The position numbers and the translations under genes are program-made. Below the pieces are notes generated by a model. The model was not told the origin of the DNA and did no database searches. It worked only from the letters and a program-made list of their open reading frames with translations. DNA of 64,000 nt from Coniella vitis (taxonomy: Eukaryota > Ascomycota > Sordariomycetes > Diaporthales > Schizoparmaceae): NCBI GenBank assembly GCA_011317545.1, contig WUJK01000013.1:992001-1056000 (forward strand). The letters are read 5' to 3'. This document shows positions 35,301 to 48,800 of the stretch, piece by piece. Position 1 is the stretch's first letter. Each line of letters starts with the position of its first letter.

Positions 35301-38300
35301 TTTTTTTATAATCGCTTAAGCGAATATAAAGAAGAAATAATCTACCTATATTATATTATTAATACTCTATACTAAATCGGGGGTAGATATTATATAAGTT
35401 TAGGAGTTATATATAATATATAATACGAGAACTTAGAGGTACCTTATTTATAAGCTTTTCTTACTAATAGATAATTAGGGAGGGGATCCGATAGCTTATT
35501 ATAAGGAAAAGCGGTAAGAATTATTCGGTAATAAGCCCCGGATCCTAACGTATATATAATAGGGTTATAAGCTATATATAAAGTAATAACGGCCCCTTAT
35601 TATAAGGGACGGATTCTAGCTAAAGGTATTAGAAGTCCTTCTAATTAATATTTACCGGGCGCTTAGGGAGGATATAATACTCGATTATATATTAAATAAT
35701 CTATTTATATAAAGATAAGTAGTTAAAAGCGATTTTAATATAATCTATACTCCTTATAAGCCGGGTAAGCTTAATAAAAGGGGTAATAACCGGGTTAAAG
35801 ATTAAATATTATTTAAAGATATATTCTTTATAAATACCCCGGGCGTCCTTATATATATCCGAGGGGGGGTTTTTAACTTAATCTTCTCTAATATTCTAAA
35901 TATAGCTATAAAGATTACTCTTAATCTATATATTAGCTCTAATTATAAAACCCTTATTATAATTATCGGTAATAATCTTCTACTCCCCTAAGAATAGCTA
36001 GTATAGCTATAGGTAGATTTATAATCCCTCCTAGCCTTTAAAGGCTTTCTAGAAATAGGGCTAATAAATATACCGCCCCTCTTATAGGCGGAGAGCTTAG
36101 CTTCTCTAGATAATTAAATAACCCGCTTAAACTACCTTTAGGATAGGGCTTTAGAGATAATAGGGTAATAGCTATAACCTTACTCCTAAGCCCTTTAATA
36201 GGATAATAAGGTAGAGGAGGTATATTAAGCGTATATTAGGGCTTAATATAATTATCGGATTTACTTAAAGGAGTTTTAAATAATTAGGAATACCTTTAAG
36301 GGGGCTATTCGAATATATCGGTAAGCCTTTTAATAGGGTAGGATTAATATAATAGCTTCGGATATAGATATCTTCGGGATAATAAGGTAATATAAACTAG
36401 TTATACCGTTATAAGCTCCCCTACTATATATAGGGGATAGTATATTATATAAGGACCTTATTAAGAAAGCGAGCTTATTATAGGATAAGATTTTATAATA
36501 GTTCTCTCGGGATAATAACCTAATTAGGGATCCGCTTAAGGGCTAGGATACCCCTAAAGCCTATTTCTAATAGGGCTATATAACTACGCCTAAAGAGGTA
36601 AAGGAATATATTATCCGAGTTAAATCTACCTCTCCCGGGGTAAATAATGCCTCGGTATCCTTACTAAAAGAATATTAGGATAATATTAGCCCCCTTTTAA
36701 TTTAGCTTTATAACTATTACCTTACTATAGGTTATTTTCCTCTATCTTAGTATTATATTAAGGTATCGATATACCCTAAGCTAGGTAAAAGGGATATAGA
36801 TAGCCCTAGGTTATATAAGCTTATTACTCTCCTTTCTACCTTTTCTAAGGGGCTTAAGAAGCTAGTTATATATAAGCTTTCCTAAATCCTACTTACTAAA
36901 GGGGTTTTTAACCTATAATATTATAAGGTATTATTAAAACGCTTTATAATAAACCTTATAACGGTATTTATATATAATATCGAGCTAATACTCTCCTAAG
37001 GGTAGGTTATTATAATAATAACTAGGGATATATAAGGGGCGTTTAATATTATCCTCCCTAATAGATTAATCGTATAACTATAAGTTTTTAGTTTCCTAGT
37101 CCTATTATTAAGTTTAATAACCTCCTTCCTAATAATACGGTTAATATAGGTCCGCTTAGATAGATCGATAACGGGTTTCTCCTTAGTAAAATATAGTATA
37201 CCTTAGGGCTTACCTTTCTCGCCGGTATTATATATAATCTACTTCTTTAAACTTATTCTATAGGGTAATAATAGGTATTTCTACTATATAAACGATATTC
37301 TCTTCCTTTATATATCTAATAGCGCGGAGAAAAATATAATATTACTAGAAACGGATATAGCGAGCGTTAATAATTAGGCTTTAAGGAATATAATATAATT
37401 CGTAGCGGAAAAGATAGAAGTTTTCTACTTCTTAAGGTATAAGGAGGCAGTATAGCCGGCTATTATAATAAGCGGTAAGTATATAAAGCCTATTATTAAT
37501 ATACCTTCCTATTCTAAGGTAGTTAGCTTCCGCTAATTAGGATTCTAATTTAATAAGCGTTTTATAAGTAGGAGGTATATTAAGGAAAGGGTTTATAAAA
37601 TAGTAAAGGTTATAGCCTACCTTAGGAGCTTTAGGAAGGTATAATATAGCCCTCCTATAATATCCCTTTATAAGGCGGTTATAATAATACTTATCCTAAT
37701 ACTTATATATATAACGGACGCTTAGTTTCGACCGGGCTATATACTTATAGTATAGCTTAAGAAAGCGGATTAACTATTAGTAAAGGGCGCTAAAGGGGTA
37801 CTATCGGTATAAAAGATAGTATATATAATAATAGCCCTTTATAAAGTAAGCCTCCCTATAATTAGGCTTATACTAAGAGCAGCGGTTCGTTAGGCCGGCT
37901 TATAATACGCTCTACTAGATATAAAATACCCCCTTTATAAACGGATATATACTCTTATAGGATATAACCTTAGGGTATTTAATATATACCTTATAGATAC
38001 TATATATAGCTTTCCTATTATACTTAAGCCGGCCCTATTAACCCCCCGATATCTTAACCGTATTATACTAAACCCTAATATCGGTTACTCTAAGGAGGAA
38101 ATAGCTATACGTTATAATATATAGTATATAACCCTATTACCGGATATTATAATAATATATACGGATAGATCCAAGGTTTAGGAAGGATCTAAATATAGGG
38201 TAGGCTATAGGTATATTATAATAAGGGATAGGGTATTTATTATTATTATTATTAGGGTATTCTATAAATATTTATATATTTTTAACGCTAAAGCGGTTAG

Positions 38301-39430
38301 GGCGTTTATAGGATTATAGCTAGCGCTAGAAACGGTATTATTAGCAGTATTTATCTATATAGATAATACTTCGGTTATCTAGGGATTATAGGGTAATACG
38401 CTTATTACCTTATAATAAGCTTTCCGAAGCTTTTAGGCCCTTTATAAGTAATATTATATAAAGGGACGGTTAATAATTATCCTCTAAAGCCCTAATTATA
38501 TAGATATAGATATAGCTAAGAATAAGCTTATAAATACCCTTATAAAGAGGGGTATAATATTCTCCCTAATAGAGCGGGTAATAAGCCTTATTACCTCGGG
38601 TATATAGACCTTATATTAAGAGGGAATTAAGAGCTCTAAGAAAATATAATAGATATATTAATAGGTAATCTTATCTAACTAATATAATACTTAGGGGCTA
38701 AGCTTTTATATTATAATATAACTAGCCCTTTTATTAAGCTATTAATAGCTAGCTCTCTTTATAGCTATAAGGATTAGTTATAATAACTTTAAAGTATATT
38801 ATTATCGGTTTAGCCGGCTAGGGATAGGCTATTATTATAAAACGGGCTATTCTAATAAGCTTTCGCCTCGGTATTAAGTATATTATATAATAGCTAGGTA
38901 AAGGTAGCGGGATTAGCCGGAGGGCTTAGCCGGGCCCTTTAATACCCTTTTCCGCAAAATATATTTATAAAGGGTGCTTATAAACTATTAGGTATAATCT
39001 GCCTTCTTAGAAGCAGTTTATAAAGATTCTCTATAAATAATACCCTTATTATTATATATACGGTAGGTATAATATAATCTATTACTTTATAAAAAAGCGG
39101 GTTTAATTAGGATCTTATATTATTAGCTATTAGGGTAGTTTATAACCGTATTATAGGCTATCTAGGGCTAAAGTATATTAAACTATATATAGTCGATTAC
39201 CTAGCATATAGCGTTACTAATAGCGCGTAATATAATATAGCGGTCGGCGGGAATACCTAGGGTAAGGGTAATTAAGCCGGGAAGTAACTATAATAAGCCT
39301 ATAGCGCTAGGGGTATACTCCTATTCGTAGGTAATACTAGCGCTAATAGTAATAATAGTAATTATAATAGCTTAGCGCTAGTATTATTAGGGCTAGTATT
39401 ATAGCTAGTATTATTATTACTAGCGGTAGC
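35301..39430 (+). mobile_element. Non-LTR retrotransposon (LINE, Tad/I type), plus strand, RIP-mutated
   Basis: Plus-strand order: apurinic endonuclease (C-terminal part at about 35600-35900, with a legible DFN and NTPGV), reverse transcriptase (about 36590-37400) and RNase H (about 38150-38560, starting YTDRSK). Within the RT one reads YPKLGKRD (about 36770), SPRLYKLITLLSTFSKGLKK (about 36805-36865), GLPFSPVLY (about 37205-37230) and FYYINDILF (about 37278-37305). Frames are interrupted by RIP-type stops only, with little length change, so the copy was near full length when mutated. Exact ends are uncertain. Confidence 0.8.
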
Positions 39431-40590
39431 GGGGTAGGATATAATAGGGGCGCTTCTAAGGCTATATAACCGGCTTTACCTCTTCCTCCGACTTATTAAA
39501 CGATTCGGTAAAGCCCTCTGCTAATACTTTATCGTAGGCCTCCTTAGTTATACGAATAATAATATAATAGGGGGTATTATCCTTACCCTCCTATAAGGCG
39601 TTATATAGCTAATAGCTAACGGTTACTAGGTAATTAGCTAAAGGGGTATAGCCCTTACGCTAATAATACTAATAGTAGATATTACCCTTAATATCTTAAT
39701 AATCGCTAAGTAACTTACCGGTAATTATTAAGACTAAATACTATTCGTAAGGTATATTATACTAGGTTATAATATAATAGCTATTAAGAGTAGCTTCGCT
39801 AGCCTTCTATATCTTCTTACGCTTAATAGGGGTAGTAGGAGTAATAGCCTTACCTTTATTCTTAATAATATTAGTCTTCTTCCTACTAGTCTTAGCTTTA
39901 GGCTAAGTATTAATAGTAATAATAGTATTAATAGTATAGGTAATACGAGGAGGGTTAGCCTTAATAGGAGCTATTATCTTAATAATCCTAGCCCTAATAT
40001 TACTATTATTAATAATAGTAGTAGAATACTACTTCTTAGTAGTAGGAGTATTAATAGGAGTAAAGGTAAGCGTAGGGCGTTTATTACTAGTATTATTAGC
40101 GGTAATAATACGGGCGATACCGATATCGTTATCGTTACTACTACTACTACTACTACTACTATCGTCTATATAGGTATAATTAGTATTACTACTAGTAATA
40201 TAGTTACTATCGTTATTAGCCTCGTCCTAATACGCCTCCTTATTATCCTCCTCGGTATTATTATTACTAATACGTATATTAATAGCAGGCTCCTTATTAC
40301 TAAAGGTATCTTCGGCTTATTCCTAATTATCTCGGAGTAAGTCTACCTTATCTTTACTATTAGTATTATCCTTAGTAGCCTTAGTATTACCTTTATCCTT
40401 ATCCTTAAGCTCGAGGCTATTATTAAGGGCCTTTTATAGGATATTTTTATCGCCCTTATCTTTATTATAAACGTAGTTATTACTATTAAGTATATTAGTA
40501 ATCGGCTTTATAGCGTTATATAGGAGTATACTATATATTACGGGGGCGGTGCCCTTCTTAGTAGCTTTAGTTTCTATTAGTAAATATACT
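39430..40590 (-). pseudogene. Unidentified RIP-mutated frame with Ser8 tract, not part of a recognised element
   Basis: One minus-strand frame of about 380 codons is interrupted only by TAA/TAG. Its N-terminal part is hydrophilic, rich in Lys, Asp, Asn, Thr and Glu, with eight Ser in a row coded by the (ACT)8 tract at 40137-40161. A Lys/Arg-rich stretch follows (PIKRKK near 39835-39815). The C-terminal 110 residues have a more normal, folded-protein composition (for example EAYDKVLAEGFTESFNKSEE). I do not recognise it. It may be an ORF1/gag or a captured host gene. It lies between the plus-strand LINE and the A2 LTR. Confidence 0.5.
40137..40161. repeat. (ACT)8 microsatellite
   Basis: A 25-base run of ACT trinucleotides; on the minus strand it codes the Ser8 tract of the unidentified frame. 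Confidence 0.9.
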
Positions 40591-40950
40591 TATTAATAAT
40601 AATTAATTAGTAGTATTAGAACTTAACTTTAGCGTAATATATTATACTTACTATACTATTTATATAGGTATCTTATAGGAAGGATATACTACTTTATAAT
40701 AGCGCTGGATATAGTATTTATAGGAGCTTAGGCTAGTTTATATAGATTAATAGGAGTATTATACATTTCTTAGCTATACGGGTATTAGTAATATTTGCAG
40801 TATAGCGCGCTTTAGTATACTTAGCTATATATTAATTTAAAACGTTAGTAGACTATTATAAGTCCTAGTATTCGATTAGGAAAGGTAGATACGCTTACTT
40901 CCTTTTTAGGAGGCATTATAATAATAGTAATAATAGTTACTATACTTAGG
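40591..40950. other. AT-rich RIP-type DNA before the A2 LTR
   Basis: 360 bp. I see no frame or element end. It could be the upstream part of the neighbouring unidentified frame. Confidence 0.4.
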
Positions 40951-41289
40951 TATTATAAGCCTACGGGTAAATATACGGCTTCGGCATACCAGGGCACGAA
41001 GCCTTAGTTAGTATATTCCTTTCTCGTCTAGAGACTAATATTATATAAGCGCTAAATAAAAGCGTCTTCCGAATAGCTTATAAGCCGTATAAAAGATTAT
41101 CGGCAATAAGACCCGTATCGACGGTAGACCTATAGAAAACTCTATCTATAGGTGGATTTTAAACGTAAGAGCTATTTAAGAGCAGCTCTTACGCTATTAT
41201 ATAGATACTACCCTTATTTCTCTCCTTAAGTTAGTTAATAATAGAAATTAAGATTAAGATTACGAATACTCTCTCGATACCCGTTTATA
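40951..41289 (+). repeat. 5' LTR of A2
   Basis: This 339-bp LTR has the same ends and length as the A1 LTR at 9649-9987. Its partner 3' LTR is not in the window, because A2 is cut at 54921. It is more RIP-mutated towards its right end (GTTTATA against GTTCACA in A1). Confidence 0.85.
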
Positions 41290-44200
41290 TTTAACTAACT
41301 TCTTTTCTACCTACCGTATATATTTAACGGTATTTATATATTTATTTAGCGTATAGCCTTAGGATATTATACCCCTATAACGAGTAATTCGGGCAACTCC
41401 TTACTTAAGCAAATAATAATAATAATAATATAATAATAATTATATAATAAATAATTACTTAAATAATAGAAGAATAGCGGTATATTATTAAAGGAATAGT
41501 ATAATAATAGCGCGAAGATAGCGTATAAAACCTAGAAACGCTTATAATATAATTTACGTAAATCGAATAATCCTATAGCTTATTATTATAAGAGCTATTA
41601 ATAAGTATTAATAACCTAGCGGCCGAATACCCTAACCTAATACTTAACGAATTAGAAGATACCTATACCCTTACCTCCTAAGATATAGAAAACGCCGATA
41701 TCGATATAAATAAGGCCCTAGAGAGTATAATCGTACCTAAATATAAGCTCCTTTCTTAGCTAGCGAACTTTAAGGGTATATATATTTAATTCCTAGCTTA
41801 GGAGCGTATTATAAGGTATAAACTTATCCGAGATACCTACTTTATCGGGAATTATATAGATAAGTTCTAAGAAATCTATAAATACTTAGAGGGAGATATA
41901 AAGGTTATAGTAAGGAGCTATTATATTATAGGAGGAGAGTATAGCTTCTAGAAACCCTCCTTATTCCTATAATAGCTCCGCTACCGATATTACGATAAGA
42001 ATTATATTATCGCTATTTTTTAAAGGCTCCGGAGCTTTATTTAGAAGAAAGGCTAACCCTTCCCTAACTTCTTCTCCTAATAAGAGAAGTTATTAATAGA
42101 TTCTAGCGGTATAGAATAGCCGGATTTAGCTAAGTTAATATACCTAAAGGGCGCTATTAATAGTATTTTATATATATAGCTTATTAGTATAGAAATACCG
42201 TCGATATATAATAATTAGGTAAAAAAAGCGTTCTATATCTTAGCTAAGCTAAAAAGCTATATTATTATCCGAGATAATAGCTATATTTCGCCCTTAAGCT
42301 ATTTATCCGGAGCTACGAAATAACGCTTTAGAATAACTTAATAAGTAGGAGGAAACGGATAGAAACTATAAAACCCTTATATAGATCCCGATAGGGATAT
42401 AGCTATAATTAATATTAATACTCTATAGGCTAATAAATAGCGTATAAAGTAGGTTAACTAAGCGGAGATTAGGCGTAGGAAAGAGTAGGGATTCTATTAT
42501 AGGTATAAATATTCGAACTATAGAATCGCTTATTACCCCTTCCTACCTATACGCCCGCTTATTAGCTTAAGAGCTATATAGGAGATAGAAATTAATATCG
42601 CCGATATTAACCTTATTAACCTTAATAATATTACCGAGGAATAAGAGGAAAACTAGCTACTCTTATATAAAGTTATATATAGGAGCTTATAGGTCTTAAC
42701 TTTAGCCTATAAGAAGTAAAGCGTTAAATAAATAGAAACTATTTTATAATAAACCTATTCTATAATTTAACTCTATTTATCCTAATACTTATTAATTCTA
42801 GTTATAATTATTATTCTATTATAAGTAAGACGCTTATATATAAGTTAAGACTTCTATATATATTTATCCCGCTTAAAACCCTTTATTAATCGTTAAGGGA
42901 GAGAATATTATACGAATAGCCTATTATCCGCTATATAACCTACCTTAATATAGACTTAGACAGGTATTTATATTATATTTAGGCCTATATAATCCCCCGC
43001 CTTTAGTATAACCTCGTTTTAGGAAAGCCTTAGGTAGAAAGAAAGAGGGTAATATATATAGCTTATAAATACCGCCTAAATATTAAACGAATAGGAGGAT
43101 TAGAGGTTTAGGAATAAGGATATAACCCTAAGAACTTTAACTATATATTTATTAATACCCTTATTATTTAGAGTAAAGTTCGGCGTATAAAACGTTTAAA
43201 TACCGCTTAAGTAGCGTTTTTTAATATTATAATAGCCGATATTACTAAAGCCTTATTACTAAAAGTAAAATCCTCGGTTAACGAGAAACTCCCCCTAGAA
43301 TATTATAAGTTCCGGAATCTCTTTAATAAGGATATAGCTTCTATATTACTATTATATAAAAAGGGAGCGGATTATAAGATTTAGCTATATAAAAAGGCGG
43401 ATAAGTTTATTATAAACGCTTTATAGGGCCCGTTATACGGGATATCTAGAGAAGAATTTATTATACTAAGGAAGACTTTTACCGAATTATTCGATATAAG
43501 CTATATTAGAGCTAATAGCTCCTTAATAGGAGCTCCTATAATCTTTATTAAGAAACTAAGGGGTAGCCTCCGTTTTTATATAAACTATTATACGTTTAAT
43601 ACTATTTCGAAAGCCGATTATTACCTACTCCCGCTTATTAAAAAGACCCTATCTAATATTATAAATATTAAATATTTTACTAAGCTTAATATATAAGTAG
43701 CGTTTTATAAGCTTTATATTAAGGAAAGAGACGAGTAGAAGACCGCTTTTCGTATAAGGTATAGCTTCTTCGAATAGCTAATAACCCCGTTTAAACTTAT
43801 AAGCGCTCCTACGATATTCTAGCGCTATATTAATAACGCTTTACGCCCCTATTTAGATATCTTCTATTTAGCTTATATCGATAATATTCTAATATATACC
43901 GATAGTATAGCTAAAGACTACCGAGTAAAGGTAAAGCTAATATTATACGCTTTCGAAGTAATAGGTCTAAATTTAGATATTACTAAGTACGAATTCGGCG
44001 TAATCGAAACGAAATACCTAAGCTTTATTATCGAAGTAGGGGTAAGGATTTATATAGACCCCGAAAAGGTATACGTTATATATAATTAGGAGGCTCCGAA
44101 AACGGTTAAGGGAGTCTATAGCTTCTTAGGATTTATAAACTTCTATTATTAGTTTATCGCTAATTATTCCGAAGTTATAAGGCCCTCCTAGCTTTAATTA

Positions 44201-45357
44201 AAAAGGGGGTCCTATTTAGGTTTAGGGAGTAGGAAGAAGCTATATTCGAATAGCTAAAGTATCTCTTTATTAGTAAGCTTATACTCGCTTAATAGGATCC
44301 GGATAAGGAGATAATACTAAAGGCGGATTATTCTAACTATTCGTTAGGCGGCTATCTCTCTTAGAAGGATAAATATAGTATCCTCCGCCCGGTAATATAT
44401 TATTTACGCTATTTAAGCCTTATAAAGTATAACTATAAGATCTACGATAAGGAATTACTAGCTATTATTAATTATTTAAAAGTATAGGATATAGAGCTTA
44501 AGGGTATTATACTATTATTTATAATTTACTCGGATTATAAAAACCTCGAATATTTTATAATATTATAGTATTTTACCGAGAGATAGGTCTGCTAATCCGA
44601 GATAATAGCTTATTTTCGATACTATTTAGTTTACTATATAAGAGCAGCTAATAAGCGTTTAAACGCCCTTTTAAGGAGGGAGTAAGATATACTATATAAT
44701 ATATCTAATAAATACCTTACCGGTAGGTAAATCTAGCTTTTACTATTAATAAAAATAAGCTAAGTTATAGTATATAACGAGCTATTATTAATAGGTAGTA
44801 AGGTTTTTATATAAAAGGAGCTCTAACGCTTATAGGACGATATTACCTTATATAATAAGGTATACTCTTAGCTTATAAGTATAATCTATAGGGGTAAACG
44901 CTCTTTTCCCCCTTACCTATAGATATCCGAAGGTAAGCTTATTAAAGTATTTATAGCGGAGTATTCGATCGATAAAAAAGGATTATTTAGGTTCCGCGAA
45001 TAGCTCTAGTTACCGGATTAGGAACCCCTATATATTAAACTAATATAGAGTATCTATAATTCTATCCTATTTAGCTACCTAGGGAGGGATATTACTATTA
45101 CGATAATAATAAGGGGCTACTTTTAGCTAGGTATATATTATAGTATTCGGCGGTTTATATAAAATTATAACGTTTATAAACGTAAGACGGTATAAAGATA
45201 CTAGAGGAAGGGCCTTCTTAAGCCCCTATTAATACCTAAGCGGGTATAAAGCGAGTTATTTATAAACTTTATAATCGACCTCCCCTATAAGGACGATATA
45301 AGAGAGGCTTACTTAATAATAATTATAGACCGATTAATAAAAGCTATTATACTCGAA
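41290..45357 (+). mobile_element. Ty3/gypsy family A copy 2 (A2), gag to integrase start, RIP-mutated
   Basis: Plus-strand internal region: an AAT-rich leader (about 41405-41455), gag (about 41580-42700) with a zinc knuckle at about 42497-42540 whose four metal ligands are now all Tyr, protease, reverse transcriptase (about 43450-44150, with YIDNILIYTD at about 43870-43900), RNase H (about 44290-44640) and the beginning of integrase. The sequence breaks at 45357 in the integrase core and continues at 52974 after the B2 insertion. Confidence 0.87.
45353..45357. repeat. Target-site duplication of B2 (left copy)
   Basis: TCGAA here and again at 52974-52978 directly after the right LTR. Five bases is the usual length for Ty3/gypsy. 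Confidence 0.85.
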
Positions 45358-45836
45358 TATTATAACCCACGGTTATATAGGTTATAGGAATAGGCTAGCG
45401 CAACTATATACTAGCAAATCGGAACCTTAACGGACCGATAGGGATCTCTTATATAAGAATATAGAGCGGTATAATTAGGGTTAGGGTTGGATTACCTTAA
45501 TAACTAAGATAGTTAGAGCGATAATAATCCAAATAATCTAAATAAGCTAACGCTCCTATCGCTCCAGGTAATCTAAGGATCTATACTTACTATAGATAGG
45601 AAATAATAGAAGGATATAAGGATAGGAGTTTACGGCTTAATATTAGATAGTTTCCTTATAATCTTTAGTTATAAATCTAAGTATTATTTTATATAATAGG
45701 GTAATCCCTCTTAATTACTTATAATACTTAATATTGCTCGATAACGTACGAAGACTTAAAGGTAATACTTCCCTACCTGCTAATATATAACTTATAGGTA
45801 CTTCCAGAATCCGGGATTTAGGTAAGGATTATTATA
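45358..45836 (+). repeat. 5' LTR of B2 (hairpin-type U3)
   Basis: This 479-bp LTR is nearly identical to the one at 52495-52973; most visible differences are C/T or G/A transitions. It begins TATTATAACCCACGG and ends GGATTATTATA. Contains GGGTTAGGGTTGGATTACC at about 45479-45497, the telomere-like motif next to one arm of the inverted repeat. Its orientation relative to B1 is reversed. Confidence 0.9.
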
Positions 45837-48800
45837 TTTTTATAACTCTTATTTAGGATAGTCTATATATATCTTTTAGGTAATATTAAGTATAATAATA
45901 GCTCCTTAAACTCCTACCCTATCTACCTTAGGTAAAGGATATCGTTAGGTTATAACTTAGGAAGATATAATATATTAATTAATCGAACTTACCTAATAAC
46001 TCTCTATACTTTAATAAAATTAGGAGTAGTAGAATTATATTATCCGTAGGTAGGCCTAATAGCTTAAATAATACTAAGCTATAGCCGCTATACCCCTAAT
46101 ACCTATTATTTAAAATACCGGTAATAGCTATAAGATAGATAAACCTATTATATATAACGGTAATTAGAAAACGCTTTAAGGGTTCCTTACCTATTATAAG
46201 GTATACTTCCTATATAATATAGCTTAATTTACTATTAAACCCGATAAAATTATCCTAGCCGGAATATAACTCGAAAAGGATATACTTATCTAATATAAAC
46301 CCTTACTTCGTAATTATATTAAATACCTAGGTAACCTCGATTAACGTAAAACGACTACTAAGAATATATTCGATTTATTCGTAGGATTCGAATATATCCT
46401 TAAGGAAATATTTAGCGATCCTAACGAAGAACGGATTATAGTATAATAACTTATAGAACTTAAGTAGAATAAATCCGCTTTAGCTTATACGGTCCGCTTT
46501 AAGTAACTCTTAGTATACCTCCCTTAGGAAGATAAAAACCTTATAGAATACTATTATAGAGGATTTAAGGATAAGGTTAAGGACGAAATCTCTAAGTAGG
46601 ATTAGCCTAAAGACTTTATAATATTTAGTAATAACGTTATCCGTATCGATAACTATCTCTACGAAAAACGTATAGAGAAAAGCAAGAAAGCAGGAAGCTA
46701 TACTATATAAAAGAATTACGCTAATATAGGATAATAGGTTTAATAGATAATTAACTATAGCTTTTAGTAACGAAGTATAATAACTAGCGATATAATATAC
46801 TTAGGCCTTATAGAGCTCGATATAGCTTAAAGGAAACCTATAAGTAAGGAATGCTTTAACTATAGTAAAATAGGCTATTTTATACGAGAATACCGATAAC
46901 CTAAGAAACCTAGAGAATTTAAGAAAATCCCCGAAGGACGATAAGCTAATATTATAATATATAAGATTATAAACTCTACTCCTAGCTAGAATTAGCTCCT
47001 AGAGTAAGTATCGGATAACCCCGATTATAAACTCCTTAACTAGACCTTCTATTATAAGGATAATTATATAATATACTTCTCGGTAAAGCAAGGCTTAGGA
47101 TAGTTCCCTTAGAAACCTTATAAGGAACGATAAATCGTAGTTACCTAGAGGACGCCTCTCCTAACGGATATTTTATAAAGTAATATTACGGAAATTACGG
47201 AATAATAGGAAACGCTTAATATTAGTTAGAATATTAGCACCTAAACTATCTACGAAGAAATAAGCTTAGAATTAGAAAGCTCTATAAACGAAGATACCGA
47301 TAAAGGAGATATATACTACCTTATCTATAGTATTATACTTAAAGAATTATTTAGGATAATAACCTATTAAAACGAAACCCCCCTTATATAGGAAGACGCG
47401 CGAATTAATTACCTCTACGAAAAGTACTACTAGATTATATAGTTTGCCTATATTATATATAATTATAGATAATACTTTAAATATAAGGTAACTAATAAAT
47501 AGTTCCCTATATATAAAGCAGGGTATAGTATTATCGCCTACGACGATAATAATAGCGACTATTATAAAGTACTTAGAATAAGGGGAAACTACGCTAGTAT
47601 CGGCCTTATATATAATACCCCCTACGAATATACTACGCGATAAGTAAAATAGTACTAATATACGATACCCTAGTATGTACCTTACGCGTAAGAAAAAGCG
47701 CTCGATAAGCATAGAATACGCGAATAAAGGGAAAAGCTCGTAAAGCCCGTATACGTAGAACCTATATACTATAGCTTCTATAAGCACGCCGATTATATAG
47801 AATACCTAGCGGATAAAGCGTATACCTATTATAACCTTAAAGATAGTTAGCCCGGAGTATAAACTCCGTATACCGAAGAAGGAAATTAAGTACGCCTATA
47901 GCGATAGGCCGCAGTATATATACGATACGGAATATAATAAGCTAAGAACCTAATATAAATAGTAGCCCTTAGAGTATAATAAGAATAGTAGAACCTAAAA
48001 GGCAAGGATCGCTTATAAGGGATAATAAGCGATTAGGACTTATAGTAAAGTCCCTCTATATAATAGATAGCTCGATATATAAATATTTAAAAATCGTAGT
48101 ATAAATTAACGATAAATACTATATAATACTCCTAGATAGCGGAGTATAAGGAAACTTTATATCCCTACGCGTTATTAATAAAGAATAAATACCTTAGAAG
48201 AAGAAGATAGAACCCTATAAACTTAGTACTATAGAAGGTATAAAAATCGCTTATAGCTAAGGTATTATCGATATAGAATCTAATTAATTACTAGTTATAA
48301 TCTACGGATATATAATACTAATAAACTTCGATATTACGGATACCGTATAATACGAGCTAATTTTAGGTATATTATAATTAAGAAAGGAAAATCCTCGAAT
48401 CGATTAAACTAATAGCTATATTTTATAGGATAAAGCGGATACCTAAAAAGCAGTTATAATTAAAGGCATAGGATCGGATTTAGTTATTAAGTAATACCTA
48501 GATAATAGGGGCTTAAACGAATTTATATATACCTCTAAATCGAAAAGAGCTAAGACGATAGCTACCCTAGGATATAATAAACCTCGATAGCTTATAAAGA
48601 AGGATCTAGTAATAGTTAATACCTAATAGAAGAAGGGATATAACGGATTAGGATACGATATAATAGGATTCTATAGATAATAGGATATATTATCGCGATA
48701 AGTTTAAGAAGGAACTAAGTATATATAACGATATCTCTATATAATAGTAATTATATAAGACGAAGATATATTTAGAGATCTCTCCGGTATATTAGAAGAG

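Noticed and set aside
47347..47787. 146-codon open frame on the minus strand
   Set aside because: Antisense to the gag-protease region of B2. Unlike the 3' antisense frames it has no domain contrast, and its apparent hydrophobicity comes from the AT-rich codons RIP creates.
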